From: Amycolatopsis saalfeldensis
GTDB lineage: Bacteria > Actinomycetota > Actinomycetes > Mycobacteriales > Pseudonocardiaceae
Assembly: GCF_900110575.1 (NCBI RefSeq)
Contig: NZ_FOEF01000002.1
Span: forward strand, 434,001 to 498,000
Length of the DNA: 64,000 bases
Direction of reading: 5' to 3'
Positions 8,185 to 17,114 of the stretch are shown piece after piece. The translations under genes and the position numbers were made by a program. Under the pieces are notes generated by a model that had not been told where the DNA came from, ran no database searches, and saw only the letters and a program-made list of their open reading frames with translations. The first letter of the stretch is position 1. Every line of letters starts with the position of its first letter.

Positions 8185-8454
8185 GTGGATGTCGTGGAGC
8201 ACTCGGCGCGATCGGAGATCCTCGGCCTGCTGTACGCGACCACCCGCTTCTACACCACCGCCGGGCGCCTGGCCCCGGCCCTGACGGGCCTCCCGCTGTC
8301 CGAGGAGGAGCGTGAGCTGGCGCGGGACCGGCTGCGGCGAGTCCGTGCCGCCGCCGACTGGGCCGAGCAGGCGGTGACCACTGGAGACACCACCATGCCG
8401 CCGGACGTCGCGGCCGTGCTCACTCACCGACGCCGCCGACACCGGCCAACCTGA
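8185..8454 (+). CDS. unknown 89-aa helical protein
   Basis: A short, charged, mostly helical protein with no recognised domain (LSEEERELARDRLRRVRAAA in the middle). The GTG start at 8185 lies six bases after the preceding stop, so the two are probably co-transcribed. Its end abuts a convergent gene with one base between them, which supports both reading frames. The function is unknown. Confidence 0.5.
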   Translation: MDVVEHSARSEILGLLYATTRFYTTAGRLAPALTGLPLSEEERELARDRLRRVRAAADWAEQAVTTGDTTMPPDVAAVLTHRRRRHRPT

Positions 8455-8455
8455 G

Positions 8456-8686
8456 TCAGCCGCCGGCGGCGTACCGATCTCGCAGCTCGGCGCACTCGGC
8501 CTCACCAAGGCTGGCCACCTCGACCAGGCGCAGCCCGCCCGCGGTCAGCGCCTCGCGTGACCACCAGAAGTCGTGATCGCCCTCGTGGGCGTAACCCTCG
8601 CCTACCCACTCGTACTCATCCCCGGTGTCCAGGTCGATCAGGTCCGGGTTTGTGCTGGTGGCGGGCGCTTGATCAGGGCTGGTCAT
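8456..8686 (-). CDS. unknown 76-aa acidic protein
   Basis: An acidic small protein (DLIDLDTGDEYEWVGEGYAH) with no recognised family. Its ATG overlaps the end of the upstream gene by 14 bases, so translation is probably coupled. It is the last gene of a three-gene minus-strand cluster that begins with the HTH protein at 9733. The function is unknown. Confidence 0.5.
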   Translation of the reverse strand: MTSPDQAPATSTNPDLIDLDTGDEYEWVGEGYAHEGDHDFWWSREALTAGGLRLVEVASLGEAECAELRDRYAAGG

Positions 8687-8957
8687 GGATGGGCTTCTCC
8701 GTGAAGTACGCGGAATCCGTCGAGCGTTCGCCCTTGAGCCATGCCGTGGTCTCGGCCATCGAGTCGGCGAGCCCGGACGGGTTGATCACGGCGTAGACGA
8801 GGTCGCTGAACTCCCGGCGGGCTTGCTGATCGGCAGCGGAGAGGCCGCGCTTTTCCTTGCGTGCCCAGTATTCCTGCTCGGCCTCCAACCGCGGCAACAG
8901 TTCGTCGCGGGTGTGGGTGGTCAGGTCGTCTCGGGTGAGCCGCTGGAATCGAGCCAT
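8673..8957 (-). CDS. unknown 94-aa protein
   Basis: The start MARFQRLTRDDL at 8957 is preferred over the longer frame because the upstream extension reads as out-of-frame sequence of the HTH gene. The protein is charged and helical (LEAEQEYWARKEKRGLSAAD) with no recognised domain. It lies 17 bases after the HTH gene and overlaps the next gene, indicating one operon. The function is unknown. Confidence 0.5.
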   Translation of the reverse strand: MARFQRLTRDDLTTHTRDELLPRLEAEQEYWARKEKRGLSAADQQARREFSDLVYAVINPSGLADSMAETTAWLKGERSTDSAYFTEKPIHDQP

Positions 8958-8974
8958 CGGAACGCGCCCCTTTC

Positions 8975-9733
8975 TCAGTCGTAGATGTTGGACACGGCGA
9001 GCTGGTGGCGTTTGCCGGGGTGTCCCTCCGGCAGCAGGCACACCAGGTACTCGCCGGGCTCGGCATCCTCGGACATCGATTCGGCGGTGAACCGGCACCG
9101 GGGCGCGTCGACGTCGACCGGGCGCGCGGTGGTGTCGTTCACGCCGGTGACCGCCGTGGCGGGGTCGGACAGCTGCGCCAGCAGCTCGCCGGGGTTCCCG
9201 GCCGGGGTGAAGGCACCGGGAATCTCGCCCAGCTCAGCCCGCCATGCGTCCAGGTGGGGCGCGAAGAAGGAGGTGTCGGGCACCAGGCCCCAGCCGTGCT
9301 CGAACCCCTCGGGCTTCTCCGGCTTCGCGTCCGGGTCCTCGGCCAGCGCGGCCAGGTGCACCGCGAGCTGCTTGCGGAAGGCGGTGACGTCGCCGGCGAA
9401 CCGCTCGTGCGCGGCCTGCTTGCTCGTACCCAGGCCCCGACCGATCTGCGTCCAGCTCAGCCCCCGCTCGTGGCTGGCGATCACCGCCGCGCGGAGCAGA
9501 TCCTCGGCGCGGGCCCGCGCCCACGACGCGGCCTCGATCAACACCGTCGACGGCACTCCGTCCGGTCGGTGCGCCTCGGGCACGATCGACCGGAACGCGG
9601 CTTCCAGCGTCGACCACGCGGCTTCGGCCATCGCGACGCGGGCATGATCGGCGGCGGTGTAGGACCCGAACGGACGCGCGGCCTCGTCGGCCACCGGCCC
9701 GCCCGAATCCGGCGGCACGGTGCTCTCGCTCAT
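8975..9733 (-). CDS. HTH protein of the transposon cargo
   Basis: A 252-aa protein with a helix-turn-helix resembling sigma region 4 or Trp-repressor types at residues 91-112 (LSWTQIGRGLGTSKQAAHERF). An Ala-rich helical region precedes it. The C-terminal part holds CRFTAESMSEDAEPGEYLVC and ends in HPGKRHQLAVSNIYD, which may be a small Cys/His-containing fold. Such HTH proteins with the motif WtqIG..LG.skqAa occur in actinobacteria as putative DNA-binding proteins of unknown target. It is the first gene of a three-gene cluster. A 21-bp inverted repeat 27 bases upstream could be an autoregulatory site. Confidence 0.6.
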   Translation of the reverse strand: MSESTVPPDSGGPVADEAARPFGSYTAADHARVAMAEAAWSTLEAAFRSIVPEAHRPDGVPSTVLIEAASWARARAEDLLRAAVIASHERGLSWTQIGRGLGTSKQAAHERFAGDVTAFRKQLAVHLAALAEDPDAKPEKPEGFEHGWGLVPDTSFFAPHLDAWRAELGEIPGAFTPAGNPGELLAQLSDPATAVTGVNDTTARPVDVDAPRCRFTAESMSEDAEPGEYLVCLLPEGHPGKRHQLAVSNIYD

Positions 9734-9759
9734 TCAGCATCCTCCGACTCTTCGTTCGA

Positions 9760-9780
9760 GCGTCAAGATTACCTTGACGC
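9760..9780. promoter_or_regulatory. inverted repeat upstream of the HTH gene
   Basis: GCGTCAAG and CTTGACGC form 8-bp perfect arms around ATTAC. A further half-like site ACTTGACG lies at about 9812. The position upstream of the HTH gene suits an operator. The TTGAC elements could also be part of divergent promoters. Confidence 0.45.
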
Positions 9781-9824
9781 TCGCCGACGGCGGAAGAAAC
9801 CGTCAGGGTGAACTTGACGATGTG

Positions 9825-9946
9825 GATTCGCATAAATGACCAGTTGTGAGAGTTCTGCGAACGGGCCCATCCGGGCCGGAGATCCCCAGGTCGCGATTCG
9901 CACAACACCTCGCAGAACTACCCATGGTTTTGACAGAGTTCTGCGA
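9825..9946. other. res-like repeat cluster upstream of the resolvase
   Basis: Within about 120 bp just before the resolvase gene there are three copies of AGTTCTGCGA: direct at 9851 and 9937, inverted at 9910. There are also two copies of GATTCGCA, at 9825 and 9895. Paired as TTCGCA...TGCGAA (9827-9861) and TCGCAGAACT...AGTTCTGCGA (9910-9946), they make dyad sites of about 35 bp. That is the arrangement and spacing expected of resolvase-binding subsites in a res site. The crossover dinucleotide cannot be fixed by eye. Confidence 0.6.
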
Positions 9947-9957
9947 GACTGACGGGC

Positions 9958-10833
9958 ATGCAACTCGGACCCGACGACGCCGCGGCCGCGGTCGAACGCC
10001 ACCCCTGCCCGCAATGCGACGTGCCCGCCGGCAGTGCCTGCCGCACCCGCGCCGGGAAGACCGCCGCGAAGTACCACACCGCGCGGTTCATCCTCGTGCC
10101 GTCGCTGCGCGACGACCTCACCGTGCCCGTCCCGGCCGACCGCGCACCCGGCAAGAAGTGGACACAGGGTCCGGAGGTCGCCCCGGCGGCACCGGAGCCG
10201 AGCGGGGCGCCGATCCGGATCGGCTACGCCCGCTGCTCGACCGCCACCCAGGAGTTGCAAAGTCAGCTCGACGCGCTTGCGGCCGCGAAGTGCACGCGGG
10301 TGTTCTCCGAGAAGATCAGCACCCGCATCCGGGTGCGCCCCGAATTCGAGGCCGCGCTCGCCCTGGCCCGCGAGATCAAGACCGCGGCACCGGATCAGCC
10401 GGTGATCCTGACCGTGCACGAGATGAAACGCTTGGCGCGCAACGCCGCCGAGCTGATGACGCTCTCGGCGACCTTACAGTCCACCGGAATCCAATTGGAG
10501 CTGCTGTCCGGGCCGCTGATCGGGATCTACGACCCGCACGGCATGGGCTCCATGCTCTTCGCCGTGCTCGCCGTCGCCGCCCAGCTCGACCGCGACTACA
10601 TCCGCGATAAGACCCTCGAAGGCCAGCAGGCCGCCGCCGCACGCGGCAACCACGGCGGCCGGCCCAAAGTGATCGACGAAGACGACGTGCTCTTCGCCCG
10701 CGCGCTGCGCGACAAGGGCACCCCGATGCCCGACATCGTCAAGAAGCTCACCATCAAAACCGGCAAGAACGCCGGCGACCATCCCTCAGTCGCCTCGCTC
10801 TACCGCGCCCTCGCCGAGGAGGTGACCAGCTGA
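9958..10833 (+). CDS. tnpR: serine resolvase with N-terminal zinc-knuckle-like domain
   Basis: A 291-aa protein. Residues 15-40 hold HPCPQC...C...H (C17, C20, C28, H40), a small zinc-binding module common in actinobacterial DNA-associated proteins. From about residue 86 a resolvase catalytic domain begins (IRIGYARCSTATQELQSQL) with nucleophile S94 and the conserved RLARN near HEMKRLARNAAELM. The C-terminus (GRPKVIDEDDVLFARAL onward) fits the HTH_7-type DNA-binding end. It would resolve the cointegrates made by TnpA at the adjacent res-like site. The ATG is immediately downstream of that site. Being separated from tnpA by cargo is less usual. Confidence 0.9.
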   Translation: MQLGPDDAAAAVERHPCPQCDVPAGSACRTRAGKTAAKYHTARFILVPSLRDDLTVPVPADRAPGKKWTQGPEVAPAAPEPSGAPIRIGYARCSTATQELQSQLDALAAAKCTRVFSEKISTRIRVRPEFEAALALAREIKTAAPDQPVILTVHEMKRLARNAAELMTLSATLQSTGIQLELLSGPLIGIYDPHGMGSMLFAVLAVAAQLDRDYIRDKTLEGQQAAAARGNHGGRPKVIDEDDVLFARALRDKGTPMPDIVKKLTIKTGKNAGDHPSVASLYRALAEEVTS

Positions 10834-11285
10834 TGGGCGCCACAGGATGGTCCCGGTGGAGGCAGAAGCGACGCCGCACCCCGGACGAGACAGCCGAACG
10901 TGCCGAGATCCGTGCACTGTGGCACCTCGCCAAGCAAGTCCCGACCAGGAAGTTGTTGCGCGATCCGGAAACCGGGCGGTACATCGGCGTCGACCGCCAC
11001 CACAGCATGCTGGAAGTCCTTGTCAGCGACCTCGACTTCACCGACCCGCGCACCGACGACGTCCCCGACGCGGTCGTCACCGCCTACCACCTCGGCAGCG
11101 CGTGGCGGCCCATGCCACCGCCGATCATGCGGATGCACACCCCGCTCAACGACACCGGCACGTCCCGAACCTGGCGCGAGGCCGGCGACCTGCTCGACTT
11201 CAACGACCACACCGGCGCGATGAACACCTCCGCTGCCGAACTGGCAGACCTGCACGCACAACTGAACCGGGCGCTACACGCCTGA
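10833..11285 (+). CDS. unknown 150-aa protein coupled to the resolvase
   Basis: The ATG overlaps the resolvase TGA by one base (TGATG), so it is translated with the resolvase. The protein has a basic N-terminus (WSRWRQKRRR) and an otherwise soluble body with no recognised domain. It ends 15 bases before the right inverted repeat. A role as accessory factor for transposition or resolution is plausible from position only. Confidence 0.6.
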   Translation: MGATGWSRWRQKRRRTPDETAERAEIRALWHLAKQVPTRKLLRDPETGRYIGVDRHHSMLEVLVSDLDFTDPRTDDVPDAVVTAYHLGSAWRPMPPPIMRMHTPLNDTGTSRTWREAGDLLDFNDHTGAMNTSAAELADLHAQLNRALHA

Positions 11286-11300
11286 CCAGGACCTACACGA

Positions 11301-11338
11301 AACAGTGGCCCCTTTCTGGCGTATTCGGGTGGCACCCC
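11301..11338 (-). repeat. right terminal inverted repeat of the Tn3-family element
   Basis: This is the reverse complement of the left end, identical over the outer 36 bases, ending ...GGTGGCACCCC at 11338. Confidence 0.95.
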
Positions 11339-11343
11339 TATCA
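11339..11343. repeat. right target-site duplication (TATCA)
   Basis: A direct repeat of 1319-1323. Removing the element and one copy restores a continuous sequence between the SDR and TetR remnants. Confidence 0.93.
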
Positions 11344-11709
11344 CGGCCGGCGGTCACGCCGTGGCTCCCTTCGGGTAGTGGCGGCGCACGCCGGCGGCCA
11401 TGACGCGGTCGAGCACACAGGTCAGACGGGTGCGCAGGGCGGCGAGGCGGTTCGCCGTAGCGACCCCACGTGCGGCCACCTCCGTGCGGACGCCGCCGGG
11501 CTCGATCACGACCACCTGCACGCCCAGCGGCACCAGCTCCCGGCGCAGCGAATCGCTGACCGCTTCCAGGGCGAACCACCCGCCGCCACTCCGCCATCGG
11601 CAGGGCTTCGGCCGGCGCGTTCACCTGGATGCCCGCGTTGTTGACCACTGCGTGCAGCTCTCGCGGGTCGTCGACGCCCCGGTCACGGCAATCAGCTGCT
11701 CGGCCACAA
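11344..11709 (-). pseudogene. truncated SDR-family gene
   Basis: Minus-strand frames hold SDR pieces. DPRELHAVVNNAGIQVNAPA followed by EALPMAEW is the NNAG region. EAVSDSLRRELVPLGVQVVV followed by IEPGGVRTEV is the region after the YxxxK helix. The C-terminal end VMAAGVRRHYPKGATA has its TGA at 11356-11354. The Rossmann N-terminus and the catalytic YxxxK segment are missing, and the remaining pieces are in different frames. It lies between the sugar permease stop and the transposon, so it is old debris beside the insertion site. Confidence 0.7.
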
Positions 11710-11710
11710 C

Positions 11711-12934
11711 TCAGACGGTCCCCCGCCGCTTGGTCCAGATGTCGTAGGCCACGGCCGCGAGCAGCACGATCCCCTTGACCAGCATCACGCGCTCGCTCGG
11801 GGCGCCGATCAGGGACATGCCGTTGTTGATCACCGCCATGATCAGCCCGCCGGTGATCGCGCCGACCACCTTGCCGACGCCGCCCTGCACGGCCGCGCCG
11901 CCGATGAACGCCGCGGCGATCGCGTCGAGCTCGAAGTTCACGCCCGCCGTCGGCCCGGCCTGGTTGAGCCGCCCGGCGAAGATGATCCCCGCGAGCGCGG
12001 CCAGCACGCCCATGTTGACGAAGATCCAGAACGTCACCGACTTGACCTTGACCCCGGACAGCGTCGCGGCCTGGAGGTTGCCGCCGACCGCGTAGACGTG
12101 CCGGCCGAACACCGAGCGGCCCGCCACCAGTGAGTAGCCGACCACCAGCACGGCCAGCAGGATCAGCACCCACGGCAGGTTCTTGAACCGGGCCAGCTGC
12201 ACGACGACGGCGAGCACCAGGATCGCGGCCCCGGCCACCTTCGCGACGAACACCGGGTACGGGTCGACCTCCTGGCCGTAACCGAGCTGCGCGGAGCGCT
12301 TGCGTTGCTGCGTCACGGCGATGGCGGCGACCGCGACCACCCCGGCGAGCAGGCTGGTCAGGTCGGCGCCGCCGAGCGGGCCGAGGCCGATGTTGCCGAG
12401 GTAGCCGTCGGTGAAGCCGTTGGACAAGGTGCGGATCGCGTCGGGGAACGGGCCGATGCCCTGGTTGCCCAGCACGGTCAGGGTGAGCGCGCGGAACGCC
12501 AGCATCCCGGCCAGCGTCACGATGAACGCCGGGATGCCGAAGTAGGCGACCCAGTAGCCCTGCCACGCGCCGATCACCGCGCCGGTGACCAGGGTGACCA
12601 GCACCGCGATCGGCCACGGCACGTGCAGGTTCACCATCAGCACCGCGGAGACCGCGCCGGTCATCGCCACCACGGACCCGGCGGACAGGTCGATGTGGCC
12701 GGAGATGATCACCAGGATCATGCCGACCGCGAGGATCAGCACGTAGGAGTTCTGCACGATGATGTTCGAGATGTTCTGCGGCTCCAGCAGCGCGCCGCCG
12801 GTGAGCACCTCGAACAGCACCACGATCAGCGCGAAGGCGACGTAGATCCCGCTCTGGCGCGGGTTGATCGAGATCCGCCGCGCGGGGGCGGCGTGCGGGG
12901 GCGCTGCGGGCCGGGCCGTGTCTGTTGCAGTCAT
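11711..12934 (-). CDS. sugar ABC transporter permease (GguB/MmsB type)
   Basis: A 407-aa, strongly hydrophobic protein with about ten membrane segments, of the BPD_transp_2 type found in ribose, xylose and multiple-monosaccharide importers. Motifs include [19 protein letters not shown] and [20 protein letters not shown], where the ATPase-contacting loop EAX-like region lies. The ATG overlaps the ATPase stop by ATGA. As the last gene of the arabinose operon it forms the membrane channel for the ChvE-like binding protein and GguA-like ATPase. Confidence 0.92.
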   Translation of the reverse strand: MTATDTARPAAPPHAAPARRISINPRQSGIYVAFALIVVLFEVLTGGALLEPQNISNIIVQNSYVLILAVGMILVIISGHIDLSAGSVVAMTGAVSAVLMVNLHVPWPIAVLVTLVTGAVIGAWQGYWVAYFGIPAFIVTLAGMLAFRALTLTVLGNQGIGPFPDAIRTLSNGFTDGYLGNIGLGPLGGADLTSLLAGVVAVAAIAVTQQRKRSAQLGYGQEVDPYPVFVAKVAGAAILVLAVVVQLARFKNLPWVLILLAVLVVGYSLVAGRSVFGRHVYAVGGNLQAATLSGVKVKSVTFWIFVNMGVLAALAGIIFAGRLNQAGPTAGVNFELDAIAAAFIGGAAVQGGVGKVVGAITGGLIMAVINNGMSLIGAPSERVMLVKGIVLLAAVAYDIWTKRRGTV

Positions 12935-14466
12935 TGCCGTTCCTTCGTCATGTACTGCATCAGCAGTTCCTGGGACGCCTGCGCCCGGGTGGCCTCACCG
13001 GTCACCCGGCCCGCGGACAGAGCGTAGATCCGGTCGCACAAGCCGAGCAGCTCCGGCAGCTCGGAACTGATCACCAGGATCGCCTTCCCCTGTGCGGCAA
13101 GGGAGTTGATGATCGAGTAGATCTCGAACTTCGCGCCGACGTCGATGCCGCGGGTCGGCTCGTCGAGGATCAGCACGTCCGGGTCGGTGAAGATCCACTT
13201 GGCCAGCACGACCTTCTGCTGGTTGCCGCCCGAGAGCTTCCCGGTCACGCTGCGCACGCTCGGCGCCTTGATCCGCAGGTCACGGCGGAACCGCGCGGCG
13301 GTGTCATGCTCGGCCGGCTCGTTCACCCAGCCGCGGCGCGCCAGCTTCGGCAGCCCGGCCGCCGAGACGTTGCGCTGGACGTCTTCGATCAGGTTCAGCC
13401 CGTAGCGCTTGCGGTCCTCGGTGGCGTACGCGAGGCCGTGGCGGACGGCGTCGCGTACCGAACGCACCTCGATCGGCACACCGTCCTTCACCAGCCGCCC
13501 GGAGATGGCGGTGCCGTAGGAGCGGCCGAACACGCTCATCGCCAGCTCGGTCCGGCCCGCGCCCATCAGCCCGGCCAGGCCGACCACCTCCCCGCGCCGC
13601 AGCGTCAGGTTGGCGCGGTCGACCACGACCCGGCCCGGCTGGGTCGGGCTGTGCACGGTCCAGTCCTCGATCCGCAGCACCTCCTCGCCGATGTCGGGCT
13701 CACGCGGCGGGAAGCGGTGCTCGAGGTCGCGCCCGACCATGCCGGTGATCAGCCGTTCCTCGGTCAGGCCGGCGGCGTCGAGGGTGTCGATCGTGCGGCC
13801 GTCGCGCAGGATCGTGACGGTGTCGGCGATCGCGATCACCTCGCCGAGCTTGTGGGAGATGATCACCGACGTGACGCCCTCCTCGCGCAGCCCGCGCAGC
13901 AGGTCGAGCAGGTGCGCGGAGTCGTCGTCGTTCAGCGCCGCGGTCGGCTCGTCGAGGATCAGCAGCCGCACCTGTTTCGACAGCGCCTTCGCGATCTCCA
14001 CCAGCTGCTGCTTGCCGACGCCGAGGTCGCGCACCGGCGTCACCGGGGCCTCCGCGAGGCCGACCCGCCGCAGCAGCTCGGCCGCCTCGTGGTTGGTGCG
14101 GTTCCAGTCGACGAACCCGCGCCGCGCCCGCTCGTTGCCGAGGAAGATGTTCTCCGCGATCGAAAGCTGCCCGCACAGCGCCAGCTCCTGGTGGATGATC
14201 ACGATCCCGCGGCGCTCGCTGTCGCGGACCGAGCCGAACCGGCACAGATCGCCGTCGAACCGGATCTCGCCCTCGTAGCTGCCCTGGGGGTGGACGCCGG
14301 AGAGCACCTTCATCAACGTCGACTTCCCGGCGCCGTTCTCCCCGCAGATCGCGTGGATCTCCCCGCGGCGCACGGAAAGGGTGACGTCGGCGAGCGCGGT
14401 GACCCCGGGGAAGGTCTTGGTGATCCCGCGCATGCCGAGCAGCTCGGTCGTCTCCAGCCCGGTCAT
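12931..14466 (-). CDS. sugar ABC transporter ATP-binding protein (GguA/MmsA type)
   Basis: A 511-aa double-cassette ATPase typical of monosaccharide importers. The first cassette has Walker [11 protein letters not shown]-loop and [10 protein letters not shown]. The second keeps [14 protein letters not shown] and [13 protein letters not shown], with a degenerate Walker A (GLMGAGRTE), as is usual for this family. The start ATG at 14466 overlaps the binding-protein stop by ATGA, and its stop overlaps the permease start, so all three are translationally coupled. It powers uptake of a pentose, most likely L-arabinose, from the operon context. Confidence 0.94.
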   Translation of the reverse strand: MTGLETTELLGMRGITKTFPGVTALADVTLSVRRGEIHAICGENGAGKSTLMKVLSGVHPQGSYEGEIRFDGDLCRFGSVRDSERRGIVIIHQELALCGQLSIAENIFLGNERARRGFVDWNRTNHEAAELLRRVGLAEAPVTPVRDLGVGKQQLVEIAKALSKQVRLLILDEPTAALNDDDSAHLLDLLRGLREEGVTSVIISHKLGEVIAIADTVTILRDGRTIDTLDAAGLTEERLITGMVGRDLEHRFPPREPDIGEEVLRIEDWTVHSPTQPGRVVVDRANLTLRRGEVVGLAGLMGAGRTELAMSVFGRSYGTAISGRLVKDGVPIEVRSVRDAVRHGLAYATEDRKRYGLNLIEDVQRNVSAAGLPKLARRGWVNEPAEHDTAARFRRDLRIKAPSVRSVTGKLSGGNQQKVVLAKWIFTDPDVLILDEPTRGIDVGAKFEIYSIINSLAAQGKAILVISSELPELLGLCDRIYALSAGRVTGEATRAQASQELLMQYMTKERQ

Positions 14467-15563
14467 TTCAGCTCGCCCGCGGTGTAGTAGCCGGAGTCGA
14501 CGAGCTCCTTCTGGTAGTTGGCCTTGTCGACGACCACGGGCTGCAGCAGGTAGGACGGCACGACCTTCTTGCCGTTGTTGTAGTCGGTGGTGTTGTTGAC
14601 CTGCGCCTTGCCGCCCTTGAGCACGCTGTCGGCCATCTTCACGGTGACGTCGGCGAGCTTGCGGGTGTCCTTGAAGACGGTCGAGTACTGCTCGCCGGCG
14701 ATGATGGACTTGACCGACGCGACCTCGGCGTCCTGGCCGGTCACCGGGGGGTAGGGCTGGCCGGCGGTGCCGTAGCCGTTGCTCTTCAGCGCCGACAGGA
14801 TGCCGATGGAAAGCCCGTCGTAGGGCGAAAGCACGCCGTCGACCTTCGCGCCGCCGGTGTAGGTCTTGGTGAGCAGGTCCTCCATGCGCCGCTGCGCGGT
14901 GGCCGGGTCCCAGCGCAGGATCGCGGTCGGCGCGAAGGTGGTCTGGCCGCTCTTCACGACCAGCTTGCCGCTGTCGATCAGGGGCTTGAGCACGGACATG
15001 GCGCCGTTGAAGAAGTAGGTCGAGTTGTTGTCGTCCGGGGAGCCGCCGAACAGCTCGATGGTGAACGGGCCCGGTCCGGTGCCGAGGCCCTTGAGCAGCG
15101 AGTTCGCCTGCTCGACGCCGACCTTGAAGTTGTCGAAGGTGGCGTAGTAGTCGACGTTCGGGCTGTTGGTCAGCAGCCGGTCGTAGGCGATCACCGGGAT
15201 CTTGTGGTCGGCCGCCTCCTGCAGCTGCGTGGTCAGCGAGGTGCCGTCGATGGAGGCGATCACCAGCAGCCGGGCGCCCTTGGTGATCTGGTTTTCGATC
15301 TGGTTGACCTGGGTCGGGATGTCGTTCTCGGCGTACTGGAGGTCGACCTTGTAACCGAGCTTCTCCAGCGCCGACTTGATGTTGTCGCCGTCGTGGATCC
15401 AGCGCTCGGACGACTTCGTCGGCATCGTGACCCCGACCAGCGCCCCGGCCGCCGAACCGCCCGACGGGGCCTCGTCGGCGGTCTTCACGCTCGACCCGCA
15501 AGCGGCCAGCGTCAGGGCCAACGCCGCGGCTGTGACTCCTCGGATCCCTCGGATGAACTTCAT
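14463..15563 (-). CDS. ChvE-type sugar-binding lipoprotein
   Basis: A 366-aa periplasmic-binding-type protein with a lipoprotein signal (TLAACGS, lipid-anchored Cys at about 22). The mature part is a Peripla_BP_4 fold: [20 protein letters not shown] at the start, [19 protein letters not shown], and the hinge region near [16 protein letters not shown]. It matches ChvE-like binding proteins for L-arabinose, galactose and related sugars. It lies 14 bases after araA and is coupled to the ATPase gene, so uptake and catabolism share one transcript. Confidence 0.92.
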   Translation of the reverse strand: MKFIRGIRGVTAAALALTLAACGSSVKTADEAPSGGSAAGALVGVTMPTKSSERWIHDGDNIKSALEKLGYKVDLQYAENDIPTQVNQIENQITKGARLLVIASIDGTSLTTQLQEAADHKIPVIAYDRLLTNSPNVDYYATFDNFKVGVEQANSLLKGLGTGPGPFTIELFGGSPDDNNSTYFFNGAMSVLKPLIDSGKLVVKSGQTTFAPTAILRWDPATAQRRMEDLLTKTYTGGAKVDGVLSPYDGLSIGILSALKSNGYGTAGQPYPPVTGQDAEVASVKSIIAGEQYSTVFKDTRKLADVTVKMADSVLKGGKAQVNNTTDYNNGKKVVPSYLLQPVVVDKANYQKELVDSGYYTAGELK

Positions 15564-15577
15564 TGTTCGTGCTCCTT

Positions 15578-17083
15578 TCAGAAGCCCTGGGCGAGCCGGT
15601 AATAGGCCTGGTTCCAGCGGATCCGGTCAGCGAAGCCGGGGCCGGTGGTGGCGTCGTCGATGACCAGCAGCTCGACGCCGAGCAGGTGGGCGAAGTCGCG
15701 CAGCGTCTCCAGCGGCACCGCCTGGGTCAGCACGGTGTGGTGCGGCGCGCCGGCGGTGATCCACGACTCCGCGGACGTCGCGAGCGAGGGCGAGGGCCGC
15801 CAGACCGCGCGCGCGACCGGCAGCCCGGGCAGCGGCTCGTCCGGCGGGACGACGTCGATTTCGTTGGCCACCAACCGGAACCGGTCGCCGAGGTCGGCCA
15901 GGCCGAGCACCACGCCGGGGCCGGGCGCGGCGTCGAACACCAGCCGCACGGGGTCCTCGCGGCCGCCGATGCCGAGCGGGTGGATCTCGCAGGACGGCCG
16001 GGCGGCGGCGATGCTCGGGCAGACCTCGAGCATGTGCGCGCCGAGGATCTTCGGCTCCCCCGGCCCGAAGTGATACGTGTAGTCCTCCATGAACGAGGTG
16101 CCGCGGCCGGTGCCCTCGCCCATCGCCTTCACCGCGGCGAGCAGCGCGGAGGTCTTCCAGTCCCCCTCGCCGCCGAAGCCGTAGCCGTCGGCCATGAGCC
16201 GCTGCACGGCCAGCCCCGGCAGCTGCCGCAGCCCGCCGAGGTCCTCGAAATTCGTCGTGAACGCGCCGAAGCCGCCTTCGCCGAGGAACTGCCGCAGGCC
16301 CAGCTCCACCTTCGCCGCATACCGCAGCGACTCGTGCCGGGCGCCGCGCTCGGTCAGCTCCGGCACCACCTCGTACGCCTCGGCGTACTCGGCCACCAGG
16401 CGGTCAGTGTCCTTTTCGGACACCCCGTCGACCAGCTCGACCAGGTCGTTCACGCCGTAGGTGTTGACCGAGACGCCGAACCGCAGCTGGGCCTCCACCT
16501 TGTCGCCCTCGGTGACGGCGACGTCGCGCATGTTGTCGCCGAACCGGGCCAGCCGCAGCCCGCGCAGGTGGTCCGCGCCGATCGCGGCCCGCGCCCACGC
16601 GTCGATCCGCCCGACCAGCGCCGGGTCGGCCGCGTGCCCGGCGACGGTCTTGCGCGGCACGGCGAGCCGGGTCAGCACGTGCCCGAACTCGCGGTCGCCG
16701 TGGGCGGCCTGGTTGAGGTTCATGAAGTCCATGTCGATGCTCTGCCACGGCAGCGCCTCGTTGAGCTGCGTGTGCAGGTGCAGCAACGGCTTGCGCAGCG
16801 CGGACAGCCCGCCGATCCACATCTTCGCGGGCGAGAAGGTGTGCATCCAGGCGATCACGCCGACACACTCGGCGTCGGCGTTGGCCTCGAGCAGCAGGCG
16901 GCGGATCGACGCGGCCTCGGTCAGCACCGGCTTCCCGATCAGCTCCGCCGAGAGGCGCCCGGATGCGGCCAGCAGCCGCTGGATCTCCAGTGACTGGCCG
17001 GCCACCTGCGCGAGCGTGTCCTCGCCGTAGAGCGCCTGGCTCCCGGTGAGGAACCAGACCTGGGGCTTGTTCTGCGAAGGCAT
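15578..17083 (-). CDS. araA: L-arabinose isomerase
   Basis: At 501 aa it has the family's usual length. It converts L-arabinose to L-ribulose. Conserved features include the N-terminal [13 protein letters not shown], the [13 protein letters not shown] and [12 protein letters not shown] blocks, [20 protein letters not shown] (metal-ligand glutamate) and [14 protein letters not shown]. The C-terminal active-site histidine region is [12 protein letters not shown]. The ATG at 17083 has a GGAGAAC-type ribosome-binding site; the longer upstream frame is noise. It sits 31 bases after araD in the same operon. Confidence 0.97.
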   Translation of the reverse strand: MPSQNKPQVWFLTGSQALYGEDTLAQVAGQSLEIQRLLAASGRLSAELIGKPVLTEAASIRRLLLEANADAECVGVIAWMHTFSPAKMWIGGLSALRKPLLHLHTQLNEALPWQSIDMDFMNLNQAAHGDREFGHVLTRLAVPRKTVAGHAADPALVGRIDAWARAAIGADHLRGLRLARFGDNMRDVAVTEGDKVEAQLRFGVSVNTYGVNDLVELVDGVSEKDTDRLVAEYAEAYEVVPELTERGARHESLRYAAKVELGLRQFLGEGGFGAFTTNFEDLGGLRQLPGLAVQRLMADGYGFGGEGDWKTSALLAAVKAMGEGTGRGTSFMEDYTYHFGPGEPKILGAHMLEVCPSIAAARPSCEIHPLGIGGREDPVRLVFDAAPGPGVVLGLADLGDRFRLVANEIDVVPPDEPLPGLPVARAVWRPSPSLATSAESWITAGAPHHTVLTQAVPLETLRDFAHLLGVELLVIDDATTGPGFADRIRWNQAYYRLAQGF

Positions 17084-17114
17084 CGTTCTCCTCGTCTGCT
17101 GCGAACGGCCGGGC

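Larger units (their letters stand above)
1324..11338. mobile_element. complete Tn3-family transposon with about 6 kb of cargo
   Basis: Both ends are 38-bp inverted repeats opening with GGGG, identical over the outer 36 bases, and flanked by a perfect 5-bp direct repeat. Inside are a Tn3-type transposase at the left end and a serine resolvase with a repeat-rich res-like region near the right end. The two are separated by cargo, an arrangement less compact than Tn3 or Tn21. Cargo comprises a three-gene operon (LysRS-like/ASCH, P-loop NTPase, unknown), two small plus-strand genes, a three-gene minus-strand cluster with an HTH protein, and one gene coupled to the resolvase. No antibiotic or metal resistance gene was recognised. 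Intact ends, intact transposase motifs and an intact target duplication suggest a recent insertion. Confidence 0.95.

Noticed and set aside
15563..16993. 476-aa plus-strand frame opposite araA
   Set aside because: Composition is the usual antisense pattern (His, Gln, Arg, Val runs), and araA on the other strand is unambiguous.
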